In this document: in pieces, positions 1 to 10,161 of the stretch | Position numbering within the stretch: the first letter of the stretch is position 1 | Layout: every line of letters starts with the position of its first letter | Assembly (NCBI RefSeq): GCF_910592395.1 | Contig: NC_088308.1 | Span: 9,193,001 to 9,257,000, forward strand | Direction of reading: 5' to 3' | Origin: Lineus longissimus | Taxonomy: Eukaryota > Nemertea > Pilidiophora > Heteronemertea > Lineidae | Length of the DNA stretch: 64,000 bases | Notes under the pieces: model-generated | What the model saw: only the letters and a program-made list of their open reading frames with translations | What the model was told of the DNA's origin: nothing | Databases searched by the model: none | Program-made: the position numbers and the translations under genes

Positions 1-391
1 ATTATGCACAAGAATTTGCCAAGACTCAGTAGTTATCGTATTTGTATATCTGCCAACACAATGACATTGTTGAAATTCATATCCAATATGTGTTTACACA
101 ATAAGAAATTTTCAAATTCAATTACAAATTTCAAATATTTAATGAACAGCGTTGGCCTTTAAGCACACCACTGAGAGTGACAAAAGTTGTTCATATCAGG
201 GAAATGTCCTGAACACAGAGGTGAAATTGGAGAGATGTCACTGTCCGTAATAAAGAGGGTGTCCTGATTACATAGGCGTCCGCTAAGAGAGGTTGCACTG
301 GAAATGTATTTTGGATGGTCACAACTTACCTATTCACACACCGTACGTAAGTATTAGGCCATTGTACAAAGTAGTAAAATGGTCAACTCAC
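1..391. other. TRAF7 intron, left edge, with a MITE remnant
   Basis: No exon is visible. About 186-312 is a degenerate member of the GAACCTCYCTTAGCGGAC MITE family that also occurs at 4,699 and 7,348. Confidence 0.5.
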
Positions 392-514
392 CATAATTGT
401 TGTATCTTGTGATCCACTGTATAGTCTGTTACCAAACACGGTCAAGGCCAGTACGATACCAGTGTGACCCTCCATTGTCCTCAGGCACTTGTAGTTAGCG
501 GACAGATCCCATGT
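392..514 (-). CDS. TRAF7: TRAF7 coding exon 13 (WD40 repeat 2), last exon in window
   Basis: The exon reads [20 protein letters not shown] and [11 protein letters not shown], a complete GH-to-SGS WD40 blade. It is 41 codons in phase 0 with acceptor TTTCAG and donor GTGAGT. The next blade must be encoded left of position 1. Confidence 0.95.
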
Positions 515-3500
515 CTGAAAGGGAAAAAATACATGTACATTGACGAAAGTCCAGTAAGAAGTTGGGGTTTTTAGTCCGATATCAATTGGTGAAACTGTTC
601 TCACCAGCCAGGCCCCTGAGATCTGAATCACAGGTTCTCCTAAGAATGTTAAACGAAACTAAAGGAATCTCTGTAATAAACTCGGGCAGTCGTGGTCCCC
701 TTAGGCCTGCCAGGCGGCTATAGTGGCCTCTAGGGTGGGGCTCATATAAGTTTGAGGCCGCTGCAGCTGCCCACAGGGTTCAAAGGGTTAAGTTTTTCCA
801 ATGACAAAAATATGTGTGACTTTTATTTTTACTTTGAGGTTAAAAAACGGCAACGAAAACTTGCCGGTCTACAGTATTCACGGTGGAATTTCTCAGATCA
901 GATGAGACCTCTTGACTACTGACCTTGATGGTTTTATCTGACGAACCACTGAAAAGGTAATCACCATGCACACACAGACACCAGACTGGACCTTGATGCC
1001 CGACGAATGTACCCTTGCACTTGAAGATTTGCTGTGGATCATACGCTGAAGTGAAAGGAAAATAGACGACATTGTACAGATATGAAATGGCCCGAGATAT
1101 AAGCCCGTAGCCTCTAGTGATATAAGCCGGTAGCCCCTAGAGATATAAGCCCGTAGCCCCTAGAGATATAAGCCCGTAGCCCCTAGAAATATAAGCCGGT
1201 AGCCCCTAGAGATATAAGCCGGTAGCCCCTAGAGATATAAGCCCGTAGCCCCTAGAGATATAAGCCCGTAGCCCCTAGAGATATAAGCCGGTAGCCCCTA
1301 GAGATATAAGCCCGTAGCCCCTAGAGATATAAGCCCGTAGCCCCTAGAGATATAAGCCCGTAGCCCCTAGAGATATAAGCCCCAAGGCTTCACAACATAG
1401 GACTACCACTGTAACAAGTTTTTAGGCAATAGCTCTAGTCATAACGAAACGTGCCACCATCGGCCAATTTATGCTATTTGACCTCTGTGACCTTGAAAAG
1501 AACGTCAAATCAAAAGCAAATATGATATGTCATGTATCGTCATTACACATGTTACATGTACCAACAATAAATATTTGGAGATGGTCGAGCCCTTAGACTA
1601 GTTGGGGAGACATAGCATGTGGTGAAATGACAATTTAGCCAGACCAAAATTTGGTCTCCCAGGTGTCATTTCATGGGGGAGCATATGTACCAAGTTTTAA
1701 TGCAACTTTTACAGCATGTCACCTGCTTCTTACCTCCCATTGCTACATCGTGGTTGAGCCGATTGTTAATATGAGCAAGTTCTTCCTGAACAACTGATCT
1801 GTTCTTGATCTGCTTGTCTTCAACTGTCTCTGCAATGTTAACGAAGGAAGGCCACATGAAAAAAAGTGATTGTTGATTGTCACACGCAGGGGGTAAAGGA
1901 TTATCTTTGGGAGGGGGGGAGCAATGTAACAATTTTCGAAATTTTTATGGCCAAAATCATTTTTTGGTGACTTCCGGGAAGGCATTCCCCGGCCCTCGCT
2001 TGCTATGCCCCTGAAATAGGTTTCGATATCTTTGGCAATTGCTATCAGTTAGCACAGCACACGATGTGGCAAAATCACACCAAATCTGAACGTTTAAGAT
2101 TGCTGAAAAGGCTGTTTTACAGTGGTTTTCGAATTCAAGATCTACATTCCTTACCAATTTTTTCCTCCAACATATCAAGTCTCTCCGACACTTTCCCCAA
2201 CATGGACCTCAGGAAACAGATCTCTTGGTCCTTCTGGCTGACGGAGAATTGTAATTCGGCAATCCTGTCATCTGTGCGCTGGAGAAAATCTTTCATGCCT
2301 TCGAATTTACAAGTTTCTAAATGTTCCACTAGTTCTTCCTGAGTTCCATTGAAATCACAGCTAAAAAGAAATGAATCATACAAGGATTCTTACACCAAAG
2401 AATCAACAAAGACTATTCTGTATCAATTCTTGCATGTATTTATATTATATACATGTTTCTTGTAAGGTACTCCTAGTCCTATCACCAGAAAAGTTGACAG
2501 CTCCACCCAGGAGGTGTTTGGTGAGAAACCCAATAGCGACATTGAGGTATTTATTCGCCAAGTTCATATGCTTTGGTCAGAGGTAGAGTCCACGTGAGCT
2601 GCTCATGTTTCTCACTTGGTGGGGTCTTTTGTCTGCCCTGGCATAGACACCAGATACAAGGAACCCTGGTGTCACGTCTCATTTGAAGGACTGGGAAGAG
2701 CCAGGAAGTTTAGTTCCTTGAAAGCCACGCCAATTCATTCAGAAATACCATCATGGGTTCTCTGCGGGCCCTATTGTTTGGTGGCCAGCTTTGTTAACCA
2801 TTAGGCTATGAGGCTCCTCACATTAAAGGCCTACGCCGTTGGTTCGAAATTTCATACTATGAATACCAAATTTAAACAAATTTGCATTCACAATAACTGC
2901 ACTACAGCATTGTTTATTAGTGGATTTCTATTTAACTGGACAAAACTACACAGCAACTAAAACTTGGACCGAATGGTGTGTTTCGTCCCGCAATGAAACT
3001 TGGCCAAGGTTCGAAGAACCATATCGAAACTCACCTGTACTTGTGGTGCGGACATCGGACGTGTTGACAAGCTCGGACGTGTGCAGCCAAATCCTTAAAT
3101 AACGGAGAAGATTTTATCAGCACATCAGAGACAATTTTGAAGGACGCAATGATGGAATGATGTTGGGAGAGACATCACGTCATGAACAGAGCAGGGTGCA
3201 CAATTCCATGATGTCAGAGAGAGGAGAACCCATCCTCCTTGCACGTGATCGAAACTTATTGATGACATTGTTCCACCCCTGCATGAATTGGCTGCCATTG
3301 CCTCCAAATGGCATCAACCAGGCCATTTCATTATCCTCTGGTCCAAAGTGAGTAGGAATTGGTGGTCGCATGTTTCTCTGAAGTGAAACCAGGCGTAAAA
3401 TTTATGACGACGTATTCCTGAACCGAACCAACGTTGCCGAAACACTTACCTTTTTGATAACTAATGGACAATTTGGATTATTAGGACATGGTACAGGAGC

Positions 3501-6500
3501 ATATTCACAGCTTTCTTCATGGTCACTGGAAAATAGTATAAGAGAGTAGCATTCATGTATACTTGCTCAGTGAGTATAGGAGTGCCATGGTGGATTGTCA
3601 AATTGTCGGCGCTGGCGATCGGTCGCTCATGCTCTTCTCCCACCACTGCTGTTGAACACAATACCCGTTCTTATCCAAGACGTTGTCTCTATAATGAGCC
3701 AGCCAAAGGGCATGATATTGGGTGAAACCAGAATCCAAGCAGTATCAAACGACACTGACAAACTGCCTGTGATCTACAGTAAGTACCTTTAAACTGTAAA
3801 CCGCCTTATTTTCACGAGTCTAATACTTATGCGATTTCTGCCCAACAGGGTTCAACTTTTTAGTTGTAAATCTAATCGCTGGAGAAATTCACCCATTCAT
3901 GGAAATTAATCAAAGCGGAATATGAATAAGCCGTTTTTAAGAACATCATTTTTGATTTATAGGGCTCTAAGGAATAATGGGGTGTACATTACAAAAAAAG
4001 AATTCAGTATCAAAGGTATTCAGAGTCATCACCTCTCTACTGTCTCATGACTTACTTCCTACTGTTGAGCCTCATAGTCACTGGACAGCCCCTCTCATCA
4101 TATTCGTACCCCGAGTCGGCGACTTTGGGTTTACAGCCATGGCAGCAGTGGATGTAGAGCTCCCCGATTTGTTCAGATACAGCAAGGTTGGCCACGACAA
4201 CGTTCAGTGCATTGTTGTCCACCGGGCAGGTTCCTGAGAATAAGAATTGAGAAAATGCTAGGACTACGACAACAGTCAAGAAGTATAAATTTATGAAATC
4301 GTCTATTGTTCCCAAAATAAAACAGGGTAGGCCCTCTAATCTTTGCAACCTCTGCCTATTGACCATTTCGCTACCTCAGGGTTTTGGCAGTGTGCTGTAA
4401 CCCTGGCCCAACCCAGGTATCGACCAGGCGGCTTCGATGCCAATTTGGTAGAGATTTTTTTCTCATGTCTGACATCAACTCACCATTTGGTCTGGAAGTG
4501 ACACATTTTCGACAGTAGGTGTGCTGAAAAAGAAAAGATAAGTATTATATTGACGTTGAGGCCTAATGCATCCACTGGGGAGTGCAGCCACTCGTGGACC
4601 ATTTAGGACTCATTAGAAGGTTGGTTTAAATATATCAGAAAAACAACTAACGAGGTGAAACAAGTACAGCGATTCCAATATCACGTCCATACCACTTACA
4701 GTACAACCTCCCTTAGCGGACACCTCTCTATTATGGACACCCTCTCTATAAAGGACACTAGTTTTGGTCCCAAATTCGCTGTTTCCATTCAATTCGACCT
4801 CTCTAATCAGGACGTCTCACTTTTAAGGACAGCATATGACAGTCCCAAGGGTGTCCTTATTAGGGAGGTTCTAGTAAGTTCTACTTATATACTGTGGTGT
4901 CATTTTCTCGCTATGTTAGTTGATTGCGCCGGAAACGTTGTGTGACGGCATTTGAAATCAATCATACAACGTCACCAGATGCTGGAGTTGTTTTGCAACA
5001 ATATTTAAAGAAGCCGTGGAAATCTACACGCCGCACAGCGCAACAGAAATCTCATGTTCATTTCCACATAACGACATAAGATATTTTTGTAAGATCGTGT
5101 CCCAACACTAAACGATGAAATACTCACACCACAAGCAGTTATCACAGGATCTTTGAACACATGATTACATAAACGGCAAAACAGTTTCTTGTTTGGTGCC
5201 TCAGTGAACACAATTATCTCCTGAAACAAAAACAAAGCATATTTTAGCAAGTCCACATGAAATGCACAACATATTGCAGGAGGTCGGACAAATTAAAATA
5301 GCAGATGAATGGATAGCTGTTCGTAATTACTGATGGTCCAGGAAAGTAGAAATGCAGTAATACACAATGCCGTAGTGCAGTTATCATGAATACAAATTTG
5401 TTTAAACTTGGTATTCATAGTATTTGTATATCAGTCTACCGGTACACAAAGGCAATGCTGAAATTCATATCTAGTACATATTTATAATGTGATTCGGTTG
5501 GTTGGTACAAATTGGGTTGATTAGCTCACTCTATTTTCAAGTCCATCACAAGCTACTCACTATCCTCGGTCGAATTCTTCGCTTGCCTGGGCATGGACAC
5601 CAGGTAAAAGAACTCGGTGATTTTTACGTCTCATTCGAAGGACGAAGCCATTTAGGAATACGTGTAACCGTCTTGCTCAAGGACACAATGACAAAACAGC
5701 AGTGCTCCTTCGGCAAGGAACACAACCATCTGATCAGGCTAGAGCTAGAACTACTGAACTGATCTCACCGCACAGAATGCTCACCTCGTCTTCGATCTTG
5801 GAGAAGGAGCCATCAGATCGGAGCGATGTTGAACTATGCGTTCTATGACTGGGCACTGTAGCAACGAGCGACTGGACAGTTTCGACCGACATCATGGGCT
5901 TGACGGGGGAAGAAGGAGGCTTGGAATGACTTGAGGGCGACACGGACGATTTTATCTCATTACTGTGTTTCAGATGCAGATTCTGTAAGGGAATGATGTT
6001 TAATTATTCAATGATGTCTGGTTTAGGAATTACCACTGCACTGGTGGGTCTCGGTACTGAAATTGAGACCGGGAGGGCGGTGCTAAAACGTAGGCCCTTA
6101 CTCGAGGTGCTTTGCCCTAAAGTTTGTAGTAACACCAGTGGATGGTCACAATCTTATAGAGACCAAACAGAGCCGTGGTAATTTCAATTCTATCACACCT
6201 AAAATTTTAAGAGTTGCCAACAGGAAACATACTGAAAATCATCCTTGCCTCCATTCCGTCGAATGGGTTCATTGGCCTAGTGACTCTGCCTAAGGCAAGA
6301 GTCCACACAAGCTACCCACGTTCCTCAGTTGGTGGGGTCTTATATTTGCCCTGGCATAGACCGGAGACACAAAAAACCTTGGTTTTACGTCGCATTTTAA
6401 GGAGTATGAAGGGCCAGGTATTGTAGTTCCTTGAAACATGCCGGTTCATCCACATATAAAATCCTGGGTTCTCCCAGGGATTGAACTAGGGCTCTATTGC

Positions 6501-8006
6501 ATGGTAGCCAGCAGTGTTCATGCCAGTTCATCCACATATAAAATCCTGGGTTCTCCCAGGGATTGAACCAGGCCCTATTGCGTGGTAGACAGTAGTGCTC
6601 ATGCCAGTTCATCCACATATAAAATCCTGGGTTCTCCCAGGGATTGAACCAGGGCCCTATTGCGTGGTAGCCAGCAGTGTTTCTTGCCAGTTCATCCATA
6701 AAATCCTGGGTTCTCCAAGGAAATGAACTAGGAAATGAACCCTCAAACAAATGTTACCAACCGGCATAGATCCAGATTCATCCATAAACCTAATGTCTTC
6801 ATCAGCAAACAGGCCAGAATCAGATGGACCGTAATCTGTGAATAGAGATGACAGTATAAGATACAGCCAACATACCATATTTCTGATGTGCATAAAAACA
6901 GACAAATCATATTATTGATAGTCTGGCAGTTTTTCGGTGCCCACTTGATATAAGTTAACTGGATATGGCCTGAAGAAAATGTGGTTGATAAGGCCCGCGG
7001 TAGGGTTCCAAAACGCTGGTAAGACTTGATGATGCATCAGTTGCTTTGATACCGTCCAACTGAGTTACTAAGGTGCGGGAAAAACACTGTACTGCTTGTG
7101 TGAAATCCACTTTAAGTAGATGGAAAGCCCTTCTTTGCGTCAAACATTTTGCAGGGGAGAACTGTATTTTGTCGATTTCAGAAACTCAGATGGGGGAGGG
7201 GTGAATATGAATCAATATTTTTTCATTTTTTACAAGACCAAACCAAACGAACTTACCCAAGTGGCACAACTTAGCAAGTTCGTTAGTTTTTGGAGGACTA
7301 GGATTTGTTCAGCTACTTTTGAACCCCTTGAGTAAGATTTATAAATACAGTAGAACCTCTCTATTAAGGAAACCCATGGGACTGACAAGTCATGTCCTTA
7401 ATAGATTATTATAGAGAGGTATCCTGATTAGAGAGTTCAAATGGAAACAACCACTTTGGGACAAAAACTAGGGTCTTTGAGTTTAGTAGAGAGGTTGTCC
7501 TTAATAGAGAGGGGTCCGCTAAGGGAGGTTCCACTGTACCTTTCTTGACTGTAGTGACTGGGAGGTAGACACTAGCACCAAGGGTGGTTTCTGAAGACTG
7601 CAAATCAGGAAGAAGATAACAAGATATTTAGTAAAAGGAATTGGCAAAGTTTTTACTTAAAGGGAACTTACACTGCCCAGCCACTTCGTATGACCTCGTT
7701 TTCATTTCCCGTGTATCGGGTGATCAGAACGAGGCATTAATGAAACATGTCGCCTAGCTGTCAATCATTGAGTGACGTCACTACTATGGAATTTACTACG
7801 AAAACCCATGAATGAAAGATCGCATGACTCACTGCTGTTTTCTCGGAGTACAAGTCGGCCAAATGTTGGGCAACTTCATCATTTGTCTTCAAATTCAACT
7901 CCTTCCGTATTACTTTCCATATCGCCAGCGTCTCACGCGAAATCCATAGCCGCTGATCGGTTTTTGAGACCTTTTTTGGTCGCCCCATTACGCGAACTTT
8001 CGACAT
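392..8006 (-). CDS. TRAF7: TRAF7 E3 ubiquitin ligase, 3'-truncated by the window edge
   Basis: This is a multi-exon gene read right to left; the 13 exons listed separately give about 499 codons. Domain order follows TRAF7: a Ser-rich N-terminal part, a C3HC4 RING (about residues 180-220), a TRAF-type zinc finger (about 275-340), a coiled coil (about 345-415) and the start of a WD40 propeller (about 420-499). The family protein is about 670 residues with seven WD40 repeats, so roughly five repeats lie off the left edge. TRAF7 is known as a RING ubiquitin ligase acting in MEKK3/JNK and NF-kB signalling; that role here is inferred from homology. Exon phases agree throughout except at exon 3/4, where a non-consensus donor or an unseen exon is needed. 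Introns hold SINEs, MITEs and a minisatellite. Recognition is by sequence resemblance, very confident for exons 4-13. Confidence 0.94.
515..923. other. TRAF7 intron, nothing recognised
   Basis: I see no exon, structured repeat or regulatory site in this stretch between WD40 exons. Confidence 0.5.
924..1045 (-). CDS. TRAF7: TRAF7 coding exon 12 (WD40 repeat 1)
   Basis: The exon reads [20 protein letters not shown] and continues to [11 protein letters not shown]. This is the first WD40 blade and one of the best conserved TRAF7 segments. It enters in phase 1 and leaves in phase 0. Confidence 0.96.
1095..1385. repeat. 23-bp minisatellite in a TRAF7 intron
   Basis: About 12.5 units of GATATAAGCCCGTAGCCCCT plus AGA run head to tail. 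Units differ mainly at one position (CCCG or CCGG); in order I read C,G,C,C,G,G,C,C,G,C,C,C before the array decays. No reading frame is implied. Confidence 0.95.
1386..1733. other. TRAF7 intron, nothing recognised
   Basis: AT-rich intronic sequence between the minisatellite and exon 11. I see no exon or clear repeat. Confidence 0.45.
1734..1829 (-). CDS. TRAF7: TRAF7 coding exon 11 (coiled coil end)
   Basis: The exon reads [20 protein letters not shown] then [11 protein letters not shown], comparable to the ELSHINARLN segment before the propeller. It is phase 1 at both ends with donor GTAAGA. Confidence 0.9.
1887..2013. mobile_element. Short hAT-like MITE
   Basis: The element starts CAGGGGGTAAAGG and ends TTGCTATGCCCCTG, with the TTTTTGGTGACTTCCGGG-like core also seen in the MITE at 31,568-31,728. 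It is degenerate and I see no convincing 8-bp target duplication. Confidence 0.5.
2155..2360 (-). CDS. TRAF7: TRAF7 coding exon 10 (finger end and coiled coil)
   Basis: The exon reads [18 protein letters not shown], closing the zinc finger, then a heptad-rich stretch including [14 protein letters not shown] and [14 protein letters not shown]. It is nearly collinear with the TRAF7 coiled coil. It enters in phase 2 and leaves in phase 1. Confidence 0.95.
2480..2820 (-). mobile_element. tRNA-derived SINE, copy 1
   Basis: On the minus strand the element opens with a tRNA-like A box (TAGCCTAATGGTTA), then a degenerate B-box region, then a body shared with 5,540-5,665 and 6,255-6,520 (key block CTGGTGTCTATGCCAGGGC). 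All three lie in TRAF7 introns in the same orientation. Confidence 0.65.
3035..3093 (-). CDS. TRAF7: TRAF7 coding exon 9 (zinc finger)
   Basis: The 59-nt exon reads [19 protein letters not shown], the HxxxC..C-H part of the TRAF-type finger. It enters in phase 0 and leaves in phase 2 at donor GTGAGT. Confidence 0.92.
3094..3449. other. TRAF7 intron, nothing recognised
   Basis: I see no exon, repeat unit or inverted ends. Open frames on both strands overlap here, which suggests chance. Confidence 0.4.
3450..3525 (-). CDS. TRAF7: TRAF7 coding exon 8 (TRAF-type zinc finger)
   Basis: The exon reads [20 protein letters not shown] then LVIKK, matching the first Cys-rich half of the TRAF-type zinc finger. 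It enters in phase 2, leaves in phase 0, and ends at donor GTAAGT. Confidence 0.93.
3526..4055. other. TRAF7 intron, nothing recognised
   Basis: I found no family-like exon or recognisable repeat between the two zinc-binding exons. Confidence 0.4.
4056..4233 (-). CDS. TRAF7: TRAF7 coding exon 7 (RING end and linker)
   Basis: The frame reads [34 protein letters not shown] and a [11 protein letters not shown] end, collinear with TRAF7. CPVD supplies the last RING cysteine. The exon enters in phase 1 and leaves in phase 2. Confidence 0.95.
4484..4523 (-). CDS. TRAF7: TRAF7 coding exon 6 (RING, middle)
   Basis: A 40-nt micro-exon encodes [13 protein letters not shown], supplying the RING histidine and two cysteines. 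It enters in phase 0 and leaves in phase 1. The acceptor is TTTTCAG and the donor GTGAGT. It completes the C3HC4 pattern between exons 5 and 7. Confidence 0.92.
4699..4874. mobile_element. pogo/Tigger-type MITE in a TRAF7 intron
   Basis: The element begins CAGTACAACCTCCCTTAGCG and ends in the inverted GGGAGGTTCTAG, flanked by TA on both sides. The interior repeats the 'hexamer ladder' CTCTCTATTA.GGACA typical of this family. It matches the elements at 7,348-7,536 and 186-312. Confidence 0.7.
5128..5220 (-). CDS. TRAF7: TRAF7 coding exon 5 (RING, first half)
   Basis: The 31 codons read [20 protein letters not shown] then [11 protein letters not shown]. They contain the first two RING cysteines (CRLC) and the third (ACG). 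The flanking junctions are GTTTCAG and GTGAGT. Confidence 0.95.
5540..5665 (-). mobile_element. SINE fragment (family of 2,480-2,820)
   Basis: The block GCCTGGGCATGGACACCAGG followed by TTTTTACGTCTCATTCGAAG aligns with the other two copies in this gene. The tRNA-like head is missing. Confidence 0.6.
5785..5982 (-). CDS. TRAF7: TRAF7 coding exon 4 (Ser-rich linker)
   Basis: This 198-nt exon, phase 0 at both ends, reads from [13 protein letters not shown] to [14 protein letters not shown]. The Ser/Thr-rich end matches the SLRSTFSLPEEE segment that precedes the RING in TRAF7. The acceptor is TTACAG and the donor GTGAGC. Confidence 0.88.
6255..6725 (-). mobile_element. SINE with an internal 82-bp tandem repeat
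   Basis: The right part (6,435-6,725) repeats an 82-bp unit about 3.5 times; starts are near 6,441, 6,523, 6,605 and 6,687. Each unit has CAGTTCATCCACATATAAAA and the B-box-like GGGATTGAACCAGGGCCCTA. The left part is the SINE body shared with 2,480-2,820. The repeat opens a frame rich in [19 protein letters not shown] that is not a gene. Confidence 0.75.
6758..6835 (-). CDS. TRAF7: TRAF7 probable coding exon 3
   Basis: An acceptor at 6,836 is followed by [20 protein letters not shown] and then SGSMP. This acidic stretch is comparable to the DEEDSMP region of vertebrate TRAF7. The better-looking donor (GTAACA, exon end 6,758) leaves phase 1, which does not fit exon 4. Ending at 6,762 with donor GTTGGT keeps the frame. 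The exon is plausible; its exact 3' edge is unresolved. Confidence 0.55.
7348..7536. mobile_element. pogo/Tigger-type MITE occupying the TRAF7 exon 2 donor
   Basis: The 189-bp element starts CAGTAGAACCTCTCTATTAA and ends AGGGAGGTTCCACTG, with TA duplicated at 7,346-7,347 and 7,537-7,538. On the minus strand the right-hand TA supplies bases 2 and 3 of the exon 2 donor (G-T-A). The insertion therefore lies exactly inside the splice site. Confidence 0.85.
7540..7597 (-). CDS. TRAF7: TRAF7 coding exon 2
   Basis: The acceptor TTTGCAG is followed by 58 nt reading [19 protein letters not shown] (phase 0 in, phase 1 out). This resembles the ETTFG...VTT segment near the vertebrate TRAF7 N-terminus. 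The donor reads GTACAG because a TA-inserting MITE (7,348-7,536) begins three bases into the intron. Confidence 0.72.
7833..8006 (-). CDS. TRAF7: TRAF7 putative coding exon 1 (N-terminal extension)
   Basis: The frame opens at ATG (8,006) with [12 protein letters not shown] and runs 58 codons to a consensus donor GTGAGT, phase 0. The MGRPKK segment resembles an AT-hook. The following [19 protein letters not shown] segment looks like an amphipathic helical region I do not recognise in vertebrate TRAF7. The phase fits exon 2, but joining it to TRAF7 is inference. It could instead be the first exon of another minus-strand gene. Confidence 0.5.
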
Positions 8007-8690
8007 GATTCTCAATATAATAACAAATTGAACTGCTCATGCTCGGGCACTGGGGGCGGAGATACAAATCAGAACTCGAACAGGAAGTTGGAAGTTTAAC
8101 TTTCTCGGGCGGTGAAAGTCGAAAAGTTGGCTAAACCGCTGGGCGGTGTCAGTTCCCTTTATATAAGGGCAACTTGAGCGTGGGATTTACCTAGCCATTT
8201 GAAGGCTCAAACAGGTTCAAATAAACACAAAACATTACCACGCATGACATGTAGGGCTTTGCCCACCCCATCCTTCTCTCTGACATGGCACATACCATTG
8301 CATGCCGTGAAAATATATCACATTGACATTTACGATATAGGCCTATAGCCTATACTGAAATACAGAATGAGAATGAAAACCGACAAATATTGACACCCAC
8401 CCCAGGACCGGCTACAGCCGACTTGGATCTTGGTTTTACAATTTCTAGTGGTCGGCTAGGATAATCATTTGCTGCCATAATTAAAATCAGGTCCTATAAG
8501 GTCCGTCATGATGCTGAAAATCATGAAATTGCAACATTTTTGATGACTAATCTGTCTAAATTGATTTGTGTACATTCATGTACAAAATGTGCAGGGTAGT
8601 TGTTGTCCTGGTAGTCGTGTGTAAACATAGTCAGATCATTTCTTATCTTACCGGGAATAAAGGCGCGACCAGCAGGTGCTGCCGCCTGTG
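8007..8690. promoter_or_regulatory. Probable TRAF7 upstream region
   Basis: This lies immediately 5' of the first coding exon on the minus strand. TTTATATAAGG at about 8,157 could be a TATA-like element on either strand, and a TAGGCCTA palindrome sits at 8,338-8,345. No further exon is recognisable. The assignment is positional only. Confidence 0.3.
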
Positions 8691-8880
8691 CTATTATATT
8701 AGACCTAAACGTCGTGACACTTGTGTCTCTGGAAGACAGTTTGTGAGAGTGGTTGCGACATTTCGTGAAAGAAATTTTTTTATGATGGAGTCTTCGAGTG
8801 AGGAACATTACAACCACCTGACCTGGAGTGTCACCAATTCGAAATAATTTTTTACTTTTGTGATACAAGTGCAATACAAA

Positions 8881-10161
8881 TTATGAATTAGTTTTAACAT
8901 GCATGCCCGGCCGCTAACATTGAAGTCTGCTGCATCCCGGTCTTCAAAAAAGAGAGCAATACCAAAAAATTGTTGGTTTTACATTTACCTGACAATTACT
9001 ACCCATTGTTCAAAACTGGTGACACCAACGCTGGCGTTATCTAATGGATTTCAGTTAAGAAAGCCACAACCTATCATCACCAAAATATTTGAAGCATTGA
9101 ATCATGTTGATGGTCACGAGAATTCTATTGAAGAACCAAATATTCATTTCCCCCACTCTACAAAAGTTGAGAAACACGCTTCACACTCAAAGCTTACCAC
9201 TATTATATGTAAAGAGCAAGCTCTAGTGAACTCACACAACTGTTTGACATGGGGGAGCCCCCCAAACCCCCGTCCTTCTGACATATTTAGCCAGTACATT
9301 GTGGGATGAGTCCCCCAAACCCCCTCCCCCGTTCTCTGAAAGTAACAGGTTTTAGTCAGTACATTGGGGGATCGGAAGGCCCCCCAACCCCCCCCCATTG
9401 GACTCTAAAAATAGAATTCCTTGGAGACGCTGAACAATAAGGCCCCATAAAGAAATAGTCCCCGCCCCGGTAGCTGTCTCATATCTGCTTACAGAAGCAG
9501 CTCTTTGTGGTGAAATAATAATTGAATTTTCCACCTGCTAGCCTAAATATTTGTATATGTTTCTTCACCAGTTAGTTAATAACGAATTTTTGTAGCTGAT
9601 ATATTCTTAATTGTTTTAACGCGTTTTTTTGGATTCGTTTGGCGCCAATATCAAGAATGGCAAATTTACGATCTTGACACTAGAGGCGCTGATGTCGTTC
9701 CGGAACGGTAGATGCTAAATCGGATAGCCAGGCGGTACGGGAACTCCTGCACTCTGACCACGTGACCTACATCATTACTTCACAGTTCCGCACTGGGTCG
9801 AGTTTGGCAGTTACTAGAAATCACGTGACTGGATCTGGATTTAGAAGTGTTAAAACTGACTTTTTTGAAGTAATGTGCGTAAATCGAGAAGAAGAGGACG
9901 TTTGCTTTGTCTGCAATGAAATGTCACAACTGTTTCCGCCGACGTTGTCCTGTATGTCCTAACAGACGATTTTTGAATACATGATGTCCCACACCCGCAC
10001 TTCAGTGGCGCCGGTGTGAATAAATCTACTTGTGTGAATGGTCAATGGCTTATGACGTCATGAAATAATTGCGTCACGTGGAAGGAAACAATGGAAATCA
10101 CGTCCGACGTGGTAACTGTGGGTGCGGTGCGTCGTGAATGCAGGATCGGCCAACGCGCGGC
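8881..10161. repeat. Interspersed repeat block with hairpin triad (copy 1 flank)
   Basis: From about 9,208 (TATGTAAAGAGCAAGCTC) to about 10,135 the sequence matches 38,729-39,720, 41,437-40,750 (inverted), 42,966-43,640 and 44,069-44,970 in shared parts. It includes three G/C hairpins at 9,249-9,399. No coding function is seen. Confidence 0.75.

Noticed and set aside
1095-1385. CRISPR-like array
   Set aside because: The 23-bp units abut with no spacers and lie in a eukaryotic intron; it is a minisatellite.
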